Shown here in pieces: positions 8,285 through 16,500 of a stretch of 64,000 bases of DNA; position 1 is the stretch's first letter; every line of letters begins with the position of its first letter. The DNA comes from Hydrogeniiclostridium mannosilyticum. Lineage in GTDB: Bacteria; Bacillota; Clostridia; Oscillospirales; Acutalibacteraceae. Position numbers and translations under genes: made by a program. The stretch is taken from assembly GCF_003268275.1 (NCBI RefSeq), contig NZ_QLYR01000003.1, positions 1 to 64,000 of the forward strand. The letters are read 5' to 3'. The notes below the pieces were generated by a model. That model saw only the letters and a program-made list of their open reading frames with translations, had not been told where the DNA came from and ran no database searches.

Positions 8285-8296
8285 AGAATAAAATGC

Positions 8297-8488
8297 TTAT
8301 TTCATGCTCTCTTCGTACTTCTTGATCATGTTTTTGACCATCTGGCCGCCAACAGAACCGGCCTCCTTGGAGGTCAGGTCGCCATTGTAACCCTGCTTGA
8401 GGTTTACGCCGACTTCAGAAGCAGCTTCCATCTTAAACTTATCCAGTGCGCCACGAGCCTCGGGTACAACAACCTTGTTCTTAGACAT
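8297..8488 (-). CDS. Alpha/beta-type small acid-soluble spore protein
   Basis: A 63-residue DNA-binding protein that coats the chromosome of the dormant spore and protects it from UV and heat. The family signatures are present: EARGALDKFKMEAASEVGV in the first half and the GGQMVKNMIKKYE helix at the end; the G-D-L-T-SKEAGSVGG segment spans the germination-protease region. AAGGAGTG lies eight bases before ATG 8488. Expression is expected in the forespore under sigma-G, whose gene is in this window at 19.4 kb; I could not assign a clear sigma-G promoter by eye. Confidence 0.95.
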   Translation of the reverse strand: MSKNKVVVPEARGALDKFKMEAASEVGVNLKQGYNGDLTSKEAGSVGGQMVKNMIKKYEESMK

Positions 8489-8671
8489 AGTAAAAACACT
8501 CCTTAATTTTTAATTGAATTTTGTTTTGTTTTACGTTTGCCTTCCTATTTTGTGCACCGGGCCAAATATTATAACTGTAAATTTTTGGCGATACAATCTT
8601 TTTTTGATTAGATTTTAACCGGCTAGGATAAAAGCGCAGAGGCAGCCCAAAAGCTTTGAAACGCCCCTGCT

Positions 8672-9218
8672 TTATAAGCCAATCATAAATCCGTCGGACG
8701 AATCCATTCCCAACAAAAGCAATACCATTGCCACTACCAGCATATGCCGGGGACTCACCCGGCTATGGGTCTGCACCTGAAAATCATGCGGCTCCAACAG
8801 GCCCCCGCGAATAGTTTGCACATTGCGGAGCAGGCTCAACACGGCATTGCCATAATCCAAGCTGGAGATGCTGAGGGTGTCACGTGCACTTAGCCCGCAA
8901 ACCGCAGCAGAGGCGCCGGCATTTTTCAGAACCTCCGCCGCATATTGGTTATGAGACTCGAATACGCATAGAAATTCAGGCGGAACCTGTATACTCGTTA
9001 ACGGGCGGTAACTGTTTTAAAACCAGAACGCCGCTCTCTAAAGCTACCTCAGGAATCTGTTCACAGTCCCATACTAAAAAAGCGGGACTTTCCGGCCCAA
9101 ATTGGCGTATTTGATCTCTGCTGCTAAACCGCACGCCCCCGTACCTAGATAATGAGGGAATCAAGATTTCACTTAAAGCGTGATCTTCCGCTTTGCCGCA
9201 CAAAATGATATCCGTCAA
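8672..9218 (-). pseudogene. Conserved-looking hypothetical gene split by a one-base frameshift
   Basis: From ATG 9218 the frame reads about 66 sensible residues (MTDIILCGKAEDHALSEI...) then runs into a stop at 8976-8978. From about 9018 a second frame, open until 8672, continues with an equally protein-like sequence (SIQVPPEFLCVFESHNQY..., SSLDYGNAVLSLLRNVQT..., ending in a hydrophobic MLVVAMVLLLLGM). The two frames meet at the run TTTTAAAA (9015-9022); removing one base there gives one protein of about 181 residues. I do not recognise the family. It may be a true pseudogene, a contingency locus or a sequencing error. Confidence 0.6.
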
Positions 9219-9345
9219 AAAAGTTCCACCCTCTCCTCAAAGCTAATTGGTCAAACTGCCGTCTTTCTTCCTCTTAGTATTAAGAAAATCAGGTGGAATA
9301 TGTAATTGAATATATTGAATAACCTAGCGATAGGGGGCATTGGCG

Positions 9346-9549
9346 CTATTTTGAAAGATACTCTTCCAGCAGCTCTTTCAAGAGCTCAGCATTTTTCCGT
9401 TCCAGCTGAATGCTCAATGGAGACAACCGCATTCCTGTTTCCGCGCCGGCCTCATAAACCCACATGGAAAAGTAACGCTCGTCCATATTAACCTCCGCCA
9501 CTGTTTTTTCTTTTGCAGCTATTTTGCGGTCACAATGACGAATATCCAT
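9346..9549 (-). CDS. Small hypothetical protein with C-terminal helix
   Basis: A 67-residue protein I do not recognise. The start ATG 9549 is preceded by GGGTGG at a good distance; an upstream in-frame extension to 9630 would overlap the divergent deacetylase gene and is less likely. The last 25 residues are a charged amphipathic helix (QLERKNAELLKELLEEYL). It is divergent from the PdaB-like gene with about 60 bases between the starts, which must hold both promoters. Confidence 0.5.
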   Translation of the reverse strand: MDIRHCDRKIAAKEKTVAEVNMDERYFSMWVYEAGAETGMRLSPLSIQLERKNAELLKELLEEYLSK

Positions 9550-9610
9550 GATAACTGCCACCCTTATTCTCTCCCCTTTCATCCGTAATATTTTTAGGAA
9601 GGTGCCTATT

Positions 9611-10339
9611 ATGCCCCATTCACCCGTCAACTATAAAAACAAATTGCCGCTGGCAGCCCTGCTCCTGCTCAGTGTCCTGCTGCTTTTCAGCGCTGGGGAA
9701 TGGTCTCAAGCGCTTTTTACCTCGACTTACCCCTATTCCCCCCCGCTGACCCATATTAAAACAGATGAAAAGATTGTTGCCATCACTTTTGATACAGAAT
9801 GGAGCAGCAGCGGCATTGAGCGTCTGCTGCCAGTTTTAGCGGATTATCAGATTAAGTCCACATTTTTTGTCACAGGAGATTGGGCCAGAGAGCACCCCAT
9901 ACAGCTGCGCAGTATAGCAGAAGCCGGCCATGAAATCGGCAATCATTCCACCCGTCACCGGCATATGCAAAGTCTAAGCCCACAGGCTGTTCAAGAGGAG
10001 ATACTGGAATGCAGCAACACTATTCGCGGCATCACCGGAATAAAACCCGCCTGTTTCCGCCCGCCCTACGGGGAATATGGAGAGGATGTGCTCAGGTCGG
10101 CGGCACAATTTTCCATGAGGACAGTTTTATGGAATTTAGACAGCTGCGACTGGAAGAACCTTTCTCCAGCTTCCATTGCAGAGAAGGTTTTAGCGCAATG
10201 TACCCCTGGTTCGATCGTGCTTTTTCACAGCAGTGCGCTGAACACACCTGAAGCGCTAAAAATAATATTACCGGCACTGCAATCTCAGGGCTATGAAATT
10301 GTGACTGTATCCGGGCTCCTCGCCTATCGAGGCTCCTAG
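9611..10339 (+). CDS. Polysaccharide deacetylase, PdaB-like
   Basis: A 242-residue exported or membrane-anchored carbohydrate esterase of the NodB fold. Residues about 10-30 form one hydrophobic segment. The NodB motifs follow: VAITFDTEW (motif 1; TFDxxW rather than TFDDG, as in the sporulation PdaB subgroup), the metal-binding HEIGNHSTRH (motif 2) and RPPYGEY (motif 3), then a late LFHSS. ATG 9611 is chosen because AGGAAGG lies eight bases before it. PdaB-type enzymes act on peptidoglycan during spore formation; assignment to that subgroup is by motif only. A shared terminator separates it from the convergent M18 gene. Confidence 0.85.
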   Translation: MPHSPVNYKNKLPLAALLLLSVLLLFSAGEWSQALFTSTYPYSPPLTHIKTDEKIVAITFDTEWSSSGIERLLPVLADYQIKSTFFVTGDWAREHPIQLRSIAEAGHEIGNHSTRHRHMQSLSPQAVQEEILECSNTIRGITGIKPACFRPPYGEYGEDVLRSAAQFSMRTVLWNLDSCDWKNLSPASIAEKVLAQCTPGSIVLFHSSALNTPEALKIILPALQSQGYEIVTVSGLLAYRGS

Positions 10340-10346
10340 GCAAAAA

Positions 10347-10393
10347 GAAAAACCGGATTGGCAAAGATAAAATCCCACCCCGGCTTTTACTTT
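10347..10393. terminator. Bidirectional terminator between the deacetylase and the M18 aminopeptidase
   Basis: AAAACCGG at about 10349-10356 pairs with CCGGCTTTT at 10379-10388, with T runs on both strands. It serves both convergent genes. Confidence 0.65.
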
Positions 10394-10401
10394 TTCTTTT
10401 A

Positions 10402-11808
10402 TTATGCCTCAAAGAACGCTTTAATGCCCAGATATGTCATATATAGATCTGTTTTGCTGATAACCTCCAACGGGGCATGCATAGAAAGCACCGGGACGCC
10501 TACGTCTATGACCTCAATATCCCGATTGGCAACATACATCGCCACGGTTCCGCCGCCGCCATTGTCGACCTTGCCCATTTCGCCGGTCTGCCAAAGCACA
10601 TTATTTTTTTCAAAAATTGAACGCACCTCAGCCATTAGCTCCGCGGATGCCTCGCTGGTTCCAGATTTTCCACGGGACCCTGTATATTTGACAATACAGA
10701 CGCCGGCATTGACCGCGCAGGAATTATTGACATCATAAACACTGGCAAAGTTTGGGTCGTAAGCGGCTGTTACATCGGCGGACAAGCACTTGGAGCGGCG
10801 GAGTACATAGCGCGCCTCCAGGCCTTCCGCCACCGCGAGATCCTCGATAAAATGGTGTAAAAATTCAGAATTCATACCCGTATTTCCGCTGCTGCCAATC
10901 TCTTCACGGTCCGCCAGCACGGTCAGCACCGTGTTTTCCGGTGTTTTTGCATGGATGGCCGCCATAACGGCTGGATAGGCGCACACACGGTCATCATGTC
11001 CATAGGCGCCAATCAACGAACGGTCAAAGCCAATATCTCTGGCTTTAAAAGCCGGCACAAACTCAATGTCGGCTGAAACAAAATCCTCTTCTGTAATGCC
11101 GTATTTATCATACAAAAGCTTCATAATATTCAGCTTTACAAGGTCGCCGCCCTCTTCGTCCGCAACCGGGCGGCTGCCGACCAGAATATTTAAATCCTCC
11201 GCCGAGATTGCCTGATGCATGACCTTACTCATCTGTTCCGTACTTAAATGAGGCAGCAGATCTGTGACACAAAACTGAGGGTCCCCCTCCTCTTCACCGA
11301 CAACAACCTGGACGCTGGTTCCATCCTTTTTGACCAGCACACCATGCATTGCCAGTGGGATGGCCGTCCACTGGTATTTTTTAATGCCTCCGTAATAATG
11401 TGTTTTAAAAAACGCCATGTCATTGTTTTCGTATAACGGATGGGGCTTAAGGTCCAGCCTTGGGGAATCAACATGGGCCACTGAAATCCGTACTCCCTGC
11501 CGGCAGCCCTTTTTGCCGGCCACCATCAGAATTACCGATTTATTGCGGTTGTTATAATAGACCCGGTCGCCCGCTTCATACTTCTTACCTTCCTCAAAAG
11601 CGGCAAAGCCATTCTTCTTCGCCAGTTCAACAGCAGCCGCAACCGCTTCACGCTCTGTCTTGGAAGCATCCAGAAAAGCCTTGTAGCTTTCTGCAAAGCC
11701 CTCTGCCTTCTCCACTTGTTTTTCGCTCAGCTGGAAAAAACCATTGGTTCTGGGAATGAGCAGCTTCTTTTTCAGCTCCTTGACATCTACCTCTTCTTTC
11801 TTTGCCAT
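10402..11808 (-). CDS. M18-family aminopeptidase
   Basis: A 468-residue cytoplasmic dinuclear-zinc aminopeptidase that removes N-terminal, often acidic, residues from peptides. Typical M18 landmarks are RISVAHVDSPRLDLKP (first metal histidine and aspartate), VLADREEIGSSGNTGM (catalytic glutamates), SADVTAAYDP, and a late YVANRDIEVIDVGVPVLSMHAP containing the last metal histidine. Length is normal for the family. It is the last gene of a leftward run DUF951-prfA-sua5-coaE-slt-M18, separated from slt by 14 bases. Confidence 0.92.
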   Translation of the reverse strand: MAKKEEVDVKELKKKLLIPRTNGFFQLSEKQVEKAEGFAESYKAFLDASKTEREAVAAAVELAKKNGFAAFEEGKKYEAGDRVYYNNRNKSVILMVAGKKGCRQGVRISVAHVDSPRLDLKPHPLYENNDMAFFKTHYYGGIKKYQWTAIPLAMHGVLVKKDGTSVQVVVGEEEGDPQFCVTDLLPHLSTEQMSKVMHQAISAEDLNILVGSRPVADEEGGDLVKLNIMKLLYDKYGITEEDFVSADIEFVPAFKARDIGFDRSLIGAYGHDDRVCAYPAVMAAIHAKTPENTVLTVLADREEIGSSGNTGMNSEFLHHFIEDLAVAEGLEARYVLRRSKCLSADVTAAYDPNFASVYDVNNSCAVNAGVCIVKYTGSRGKSGTSEASAELMAEVRSIFEKNNVLWQTGEMGKVDNGGGGTVAMYVANRDIEVIDVGVPVLSMHAPLEVISKTDLYMTYLGIKAFFEA

Positions 11809-11822
11809 GGGATTGTCCTCCT

Positions 11823-12431
11823 TTAAGAAATTTGATAAAGTTCTTTATAAACCTGATAGTTGCCAGCCACGGACTCTACATATCTGCGTGTTTCGCCAAT
11901 CGGTATACTTGATAAATTTTTTCCGTCTACCGAGGTTTCACTGTCTGCAAGCCATCGGTCCACGTTTCCCGGCCCCGCATTATAGGCCGCCAATGCCGTT
12001 TCTAAAATTTCATAGCGCTGGCAGAGCCATGCCAGATAGTAGCACCCGTAGCGGATATTTACGGCAGGAGTATAAAGGTCCTCTTCTGTAAAAGCACCGC
12101 TTTCACCGCGCTTGCTCTGCAACCAGACAAAGGTCTCCGGCATCATCTGCATCAAGCCGCGTGCCCCTGCGTGGGACTCCGCCTCGCAGTCAAAATTGCT
12201 CTCCGTTTTGATAACGGCAAACACCAGCGCCGGGTCGAGGCCGGCTTCCTTGGACTCCTCCAGGACCGTTTCTTCATATTCCAGTGGATAGGCGCGCTTC
12301 ATGATATATTCGCGCCCGCCGCCTATGGCAAACCACATGCCGGTTAAAAGAGCGGCAAAAACGACGAATGCCAGAAGGATTAATGCGATACGTCCACCCC
12401 AGGATTTTTTTCTCTTTATGGTATAGTTCAT
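11823..12431 (-). CDS. Lytic transglycosylase, Slt type, membrane-anchored
   Basis: A 202-residue peptidoglycan lyase. After a short basic N-terminus, residues about 15-35 form one membrane anchor. The catalytic domain shows the family signature: LVFAVIKTESNFD with the catalytic glutamate, GARGLMQMMPET, NIRYGCYYLAWL and ALAAYNAGPGNVDRWL. The start is ATG 12431, which lies next to the coaE stop and has GAGGG five bases before it, so translation is probably coupled. Soluble relatives cleave septal or turnover peptidoglycan; the small size suggests a minimal enzyme. Confidence 0.92.
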   Translation of the reverse strand: MNYTIKRKKSWGGRIALILLAFVVFAALLTGMWFAIGGGREYIMKRAYPLEYEETVLEESKEAGLDPALVFAVIKTESNFDCEAESHAGARGLMQMMPETFVWLQSKRGESGAFTEEDLYTPAVNIRYGCYYLAWLCQRYEILETALAAYNAGPGNVDRWLADSETSVDGKNLSSIPIGETRRYVESVAGNYQVYKELYQIS

Positions 12432-12432
12432 T

Positions 12433-13029
12433 TTATCCCTCATTCATGATACGCACATAGAGCCGAGCCGCCTTTTCCTTGTTCTCCGGCTCTGAGCCGC
12501 CGGTGTCAATGGCGTACGTGCACAGGCCGGCATAATAGGCATTGTCCTTTTGAACCGACATTCGCAGCTCAGCCTGCCGCGCCGTGATAGCATCCCGGTT
12601 CATAATTCGTTTTTTCCGAGTCTCCGGGGCGGCAACCACAGCCACAGTGACATCGCAGTAACGCTCCACACCGCCTTCGAACAACAGCGGGGCATCGATA
12701 ACAATAGCGGCGGCCCCGGACTCCTTATAGCACATAATCCTACGCTCTAATTCCCTCAAAATGGCCGGATGCGTGATCTGGTTTAAGCGAGCGGTTGAAG
12801 CCGGAGAACGAAATGCCCGGTCAGCCAGCTTCTGCCGGTTCAAGACCCCATTCATAACAATGTCGCTGCCAAATGCGCCGCACAGTGCGCTGATGCAAGC
12901 CGGGCTTTCCGTCGCTTTACGGGCCAATCGGTCACAGTCGATAATTTTTGCCCCCATATCCGCAAACACGCCGGCTATGACGGATTTTCCCGCTCCCGTA
13001 GGCCCGGTTAAGCCAATAATCTTAGTCAA
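12433..13029 (-). CDS. coaE: Dephospho-CoA kinase
   Basis: Catalyses the last step of coenzyme A synthesis, phosphorylation of the ribose 3'-hydroxyl of dephospho-CoA by ATP. The P-loop is GLTGPTGAGKS at the N-terminus, followed by IIDCDRLAR and, mid-protein, the lid and substrate segment with VIDAPLLFEGG. TTG 13029 is the likely start because GAGGTG lies seven bases upstream; TTG 13035 is an alternative. The gene overlaps the end of the sua5 gene and abuts slt. At 198 residues it has the normal length. Confidence 0.93.
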   Translation of the reverse strand: MTKIIGLTGPTGAGKSVIAGVFADMGAKIIDCDRLARKATESPACISALCGAFGSDIVMNGVLNRQKLADRAFRSPASTARLNQITHPAILRELERRIMCYKESGAAAIVIDAPLLFEGGVERYCDVTVAVVAAPETRKKRIMNRDAITARQAELRMSVQKDNAYYAGLCTYAIDTGGSEPENKEKAARLYVRIMNEG

Positions 13030-14050
13030 GGTCAATCACCTCAAAGCCTGCCGCGCGAATCAGCCGGTTATAAACCGCCAATCCCATCCCTACCGTTGAC
13101 GGCGGACAGTGCACATAAACCTGTTTTGCATGCATGGAATCATCCACCTCACGTAAAGCCTCAAATAAACGCCGCGCCTGGGCCCAGCTGTCCGAAGCGC
13201 TGCCATAGGCTAGGCAGGGGATAAGCAGCTCCTCCTTTTCCTCATCAAAGCACAACGCGGCCACACCGTCCGCCCTGTGCATATTGACAAAGCGGCAGAA
13301 ATCCGGGCTTGCAGCGCGTACCAGCGTCACATTAGCCAGCGGTGAATAATGCTTGTACTTCATGCCGGGCGACGGGGCTTGTTTTCCTTCAGCAAGCGGC
13401 TGAGTAATGGCAGGGTCCACCTCCACAGTACCCAGTACAGCCTGAAGCTGCTCCAGTGTAACACCGCCCGGCCGCAGCAGGCGCGGCGGCTGTTCGCTCA
13501 GATTCAGAACCGTAGATTCCACCCCGATTTGGCAGGGTCCGCCGTCAAGTATACCGTCTATCCGGCCAAAAAAATCATGCCAAACGTGTTCTGCCGTGGA
13601 AGGGCTTGGATGCCCGGAAAGGTTTGCAGAGGGCGCCGCCAGCGGTACACCTGCTAATTCAATCAGCCTCTGTGCAACAGGATGCGACGGAAAGCGGATG
13701 CCGACCGTGGGCAGTCCGCCGGTAACCTCGTCTGGCACACAGGCTTTTTTCGGCAGAAGAAGCGTCAGTGGACCAGGCCAGAAGGCTTTCGCCAGCCGTG
13801 ATACCTGCTCAGGAATTTTTGCCGCCAGCAGATCTATTTGTTTCATGTCTGAGATGTGCACAATCAGCGGGTTATCCACCGGGCGCCCCTTAGCGGCAAA
13901 AATTTTCCGGGCTGCATTACCGTCCAGCGCATTCGCCGCCAAACCGTAAACCGTTTCCGTCGGCATAGCTACCAGACCGCCCTTTTTAAGGATCTCCGCT
14001 GCGGCCTCTAATGCACCCGCTTCCCCGGCCTTCCAATAGAATGTCTTCAT
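13022..14050 (-). CDS. L-threonylcarbamoyladenylate synthase (Sua5 type)
   Basis: Makes threonylcarbamoyl-AMP, the precursor of the t6A modification at position 37 of ANN-decoding tRNAs. The N-terminal YrdC domain (residues about 10-200) has GGLVAMPTETVYGLAANA, KGRPVDNPLIVHI and an SANLSGHPSP segment. After a linker with PSPGMKYKHYSP, a C-terminal Sua5 domain completes the 342-residue protein, so this is the two-domain Sua5 form rather than short TsaC. AGGGACG lies before ATG 14050. It lies directly downstream of prfA, a common arrangement in Firmicutes, though prmC, often found there, is absent. Confidence 0.93.
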   Translation of the reverse strand: MKTFYWKAGEAGALEAAAEILKKGGLVAMPTETVYGLAANALDGNAARKIFAAKGRPVDNPLIVHISDMKQIDLLAAKIPEQVSRLAKAFWPGPLTLLLPKKACVPDEVTGGLPTVGIRFPSHPVAQRLIELAGVPLAAPSANLSGHPSPSTAEHVWHDFFGRIDGILDGGPCQIGVESTVLNLSEQPPRLLRPGGVTLEQLQAVLGTVEVDPAITQPLAEGKQAPSPGMKYKHYSPLANVTLVRAASPDFCRFVNMHRADGVAALCFDEEKEELLIPCLAYGSASDSWAQARRLFEALREVDDSMHAKQVYVHCPPSTVGMGLAVYNRLIRAAGFEVIDLD

Positions 14051-14115
14051 GTCGTCCCTTTCATTCCTTTGAAGCTCTGAAAATAAACATCATATTTTTA
14101 CATCCGCCTATCCAT

Positions 14116-15201
14116 TCAAACGTTTTCCATTGCCGTGGACTCCTGCAGCTTTTTTGCCCGATCTTCTTCAATTAATGCGTCAATAACGCCGTCGAGCTCT
14201 CCGTTCAGAAACGCCTCCAGCTGGTAAAGGGTTAGGCCGATCCGGTGGTCCGTCACTCTTCCCTGCGGATAGTTATAGGTGCGGATTCGCTCCGAGCGAT
14301 CCCCGGAGCCAACCTGGGAGCGCCGTTCGGCGGCAACCGCGGCATCCTGTGCCTGCTGCTCCATCTCATACAGGCGCGAACGCAGGACCTTCATCGCTTT
14401 ATCCTTATTTTTCAGCTGGCTTCGTTCGTCCTGGCATTCCACAACCATTCCCGTCGGCAGATGTGTAATCCGAATTGCCGAGGAGGTCTTGTTAATATGC
14501 TGGCCACCTGCGCCGCTGGAACGGAAGGTATCAATCTGGATGTCCTTCGGATTGATTTCCACCTCTACGTCGTCCACCTCCGGCAAAACCGCCACCGTTG
14601 CAGCCGAGGTATGGATTCTTCCCTGCGTTTCCGTCTCCGGTACACGCTGAACCCGGTGAACGCCGCTTTCATATTTCAAGCAGGAATAGGCGCCGGCGCC
14701 TGTAATCATAAAGCTGATCTCCTTAAAGCCACCCAACTCGGTCTCGTTTACATTCAGAAGCTCTGTCTGCCAATGGCGGGCTTCAGCGTACATGGAATAC
14801 ATGCGAAACAATACCGAAGAGAACAGGGCGGCCTCCTCGCCGCCCGTGCCCGCTCGAATTTCCATGATAACATTTTTATCATCGTTGGGGTCTTTGGGCA
14901 GTAGGAGCAGCTTCAACTCTTCAGCCAAAACCTCCGACCGTTCCCGCGAGGCTGCAAAATCCTCGGCAGCCATTTCCTTCAGCTCACGCTCGAGCCCCGG
15001 ATCCTCCATCAGCTCGCGGGCCTCCTCCATGGCGCGGTTGTTCTCTTTCCACTCCTTGTATTTCTCTGCAACCGGCGTGACCATGCTGTACTCTTTCATG
15101 AAATCACGATACAAACTTGGATCCGCCAGTACGGAAGGGTCCGCCAGCTTCTGGTTGAGCTCCTGATAGCGCTGCTCAAAAACGATCACATTTTCAAACA
15201 T
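14116..15201 (-). CDS. prfA: Peptide chain release factor 1
   Basis: A 361-residue class I release factor that recognises UAA and UAG in the ribosomal A site and triggers peptide hydrolysis. The hydrolytic loop is [15 protein letters not shown] with the invariant GGQ, and the class signature RSGAGGQ-type stretch plus [16 protein letters not shown] near the C-terminus is clear. Full length for RF1. It is the second gene of the operon starting at DUF951. Its UAG specificity is relevant to the amber-interrupted gene at 58.9 kb. Confidence 0.96.
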   Translation of the reverse strand: MFENVIVFEQRYQELNQKLADPSVLADPSLYRDFMKEYSMVTPVAEKYKEWKENNRAMEEARELMEDPGLERELKEMAAEDFAASRERSEVLAEELKLLLLPKDPNDDKNVIMEIRAGTGGEEAALFSSVLFRMYSMYAEARHWQTELLNVNETELGGFKEISFMITGAGAYSCLKYESGVHRVQRVPETETQGRIHTSAATVAVLPEVDDVEVEINPKDIQIDTFRSSGAGGQHINKTSSAIRITHLPTGMVVECQDERSQLKNKDKAMKVLRSRLYEMEQQAQDAAVAAERRSQVGSGDRSERIRTYNYPQGRVTDHRIGLTLYQLEAFLNGELDGVIDALIEEDRAKKLQESTAMENV

Positions 15202-15255
15202 TGTCGTTCATCCTATTCCATTCTATTTTATTCAACTGGGCCACAGGATGAATCG

Positions 15256-15453
15256 CTACTGCCCATCCTCTATATTCTCCCGAATAATCTTCTTGATATT
15301 TTTCTCACATTTCAACCTCGGGAGCATGATCTCGTGCCCGCAGGATAAACAGCGTATTTTAAAATCCATTCCCGAGCGAAGGACCAAAAAACTCTTCCCG
15401 CCACACGGATGCGGCTTTTTCATCAGCAGGGTGTCCCCCGGCCGAACATCCAT
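15256..15453 (-). CDS. DUF951 family protein
   Basis: A 65-residue conserved Firmicutes protein: DVRPGDTLLMKKPHPCGG, then FKIRCLSCGHEIMLPR and a charged C-terminal helix. The C-x2-C pair plus the PCGG cysteine suggest metal binding. Function is unknown; the family is widespread as a small basic protein. It is the first gene of the leftward operon ahead of prfA. Confidence 0.88.
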   Translation of the reverse strand: MDVRPGDTLLMKKPHPCGGKSFLVLRSGMDFKIRCLSCGHEIMLPRLKCEKNIKKIIRENIEDGQ

Positions 15454-15641
15454 GGTACTCCCTCCTTTAACCTTTATGCTTTAAAGAATAGTATAACACC
15501 AAACCCGTAAGACACACAACCCCTTTTTATCCCCGCCGGTTTCCTCCTAACCCCTCAAGCCGCCGCCCTGCTTTTCAAGAACCCGGGAATGACACAGAGC
15601 CCTAAAAAATTTGAAAAGCAGCAGGCGCGCCGCGTAAAATA

Positions 15642-15650
15642 TGCTATAAT
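15642..15650 (+). promoter_or_regulatory. Extended -10 promoter of birA
   Basis: TGCTATAAT (15642-15650) is an extended -10 element 51 bases before the birA start; no good -35 hexamer is at the right distance. Confidence 0.5.
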
Positions 15651-15701
15651 AAAATATTATTACAGCAAGCTGGACTGCACGCTGGCAGGAGGAACGCGCT
15701 T

Positions 15702-16493
15702 ATGACATTATTGGAACAGGAATGGCGGCAATTAACCCAGGCGGCTACAGTGGCAGAAGGGCCTCTTTTCTGCCGCGAAATCCATTTTCTCTCAACTGTA
15801 GATTCGACCAACGAGGAAGTCAGACGCCGGGCGGAGCAGCGAGCGCCGCACGGCAGCGTCTACGTGGCAGAGCAGCAGACCCGCGGCAAGGGACGCCTGG
15901 GAAGATCCTGGTTCTCCGCCCCCGGCACCGGCCTTTACTTTTCACTTTTATTGTACCCTGAAAAAATCCATTCCGCCCCCAGCAGCTTTACACTGTTGGC
16001 GGGACTAGCCGTTTGCCGGGCTATCCGGGCGCTGACAAATTGTCCGGCTATGATAAAGTGGCCCAACGATATTGTCATTGGGCCAAAAAAAATCTGCGGA
16101 ATTTTAGCCGAACGCTCCCTTACGCCATTGGGACAGGCTTTTATCGCGCTCGGCATCGGTATCAATGTAAACGCCGGCGTCTTCCCGGATGAGCTGCAAA
16201 AAAAGTGCAGTTCTCTTTTCCTGGAAACTGGAAAAAAGCAGAACCGCGCCGCGCTTTTTTTGCAAACGCTCAGCTGCCTGGACAAGCTGTACAGCCAGCC
16301 GGAAGCGCCCATTGCAGACTACGCCGCCCTTTGCGTAACCCTTGGCCGGGAAATCTGCTATTCTAGGGAAAATCAGATTTTATTGGGAAAAGCCATTCAA
16401 ATTTTGCCTAACGGCGAGCTCCTCGTCCTGCGCAGCGACGGCCGGGAGGAAGTGGTCTCCTCGGGTGAGGTTAGCGTACAGGGAATTTATTGA
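15702..16493 (+). CDS. birA: Biotin--[acetyl-CoA-carboxylase] ligase (no HTH domain)
   Basis: A 263-residue biotin protein ligase that makes biotinyl-AMP and attaches biotin to the lysine of the biotin carboxyl carrier protein. Seen are VDSTNEEVRRRAEQ, the ATP/biotin loop TRGKGRLGRSWFS, then a WPNDIVIGPKKICGILAE segment and a C-terminal SH3-like end. The N-terminal winged helix of bifunctional BirA is missing, so it should act only as ligase and not as repressor of biotin genes. AGGAGG precedes ATG 15702. The likely substrate, AccB, is encoded at 51.1-51.5 kb. It is convergent with the YfhO-family gene. Confidence 0.94.
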   Translation: MTLLEQEWRQLTQAATVAEGPLFCREIHFLSTVDSTNEEVRRRAEQRAPHGSVYVAEQQTRGKGRLGRSWFSAPGTGLYFSLLLYPEKIHSAPSSFTLLAGLAVCRAIRALTNCPAMIKWPNDIVIGPKKICGILAERSLTPLGQAFIALGIGINVNAGVFPDELQKKCSSLFLETGKKQNRAALFLQTLSCLDKLYSQPEAPIADYAALCVTLGREICYSRENQILLGKAIQILPNGELLVLRSDGREEVVSSGEVSVQGIY

Positions 16494-16500
16494 GAACAGG

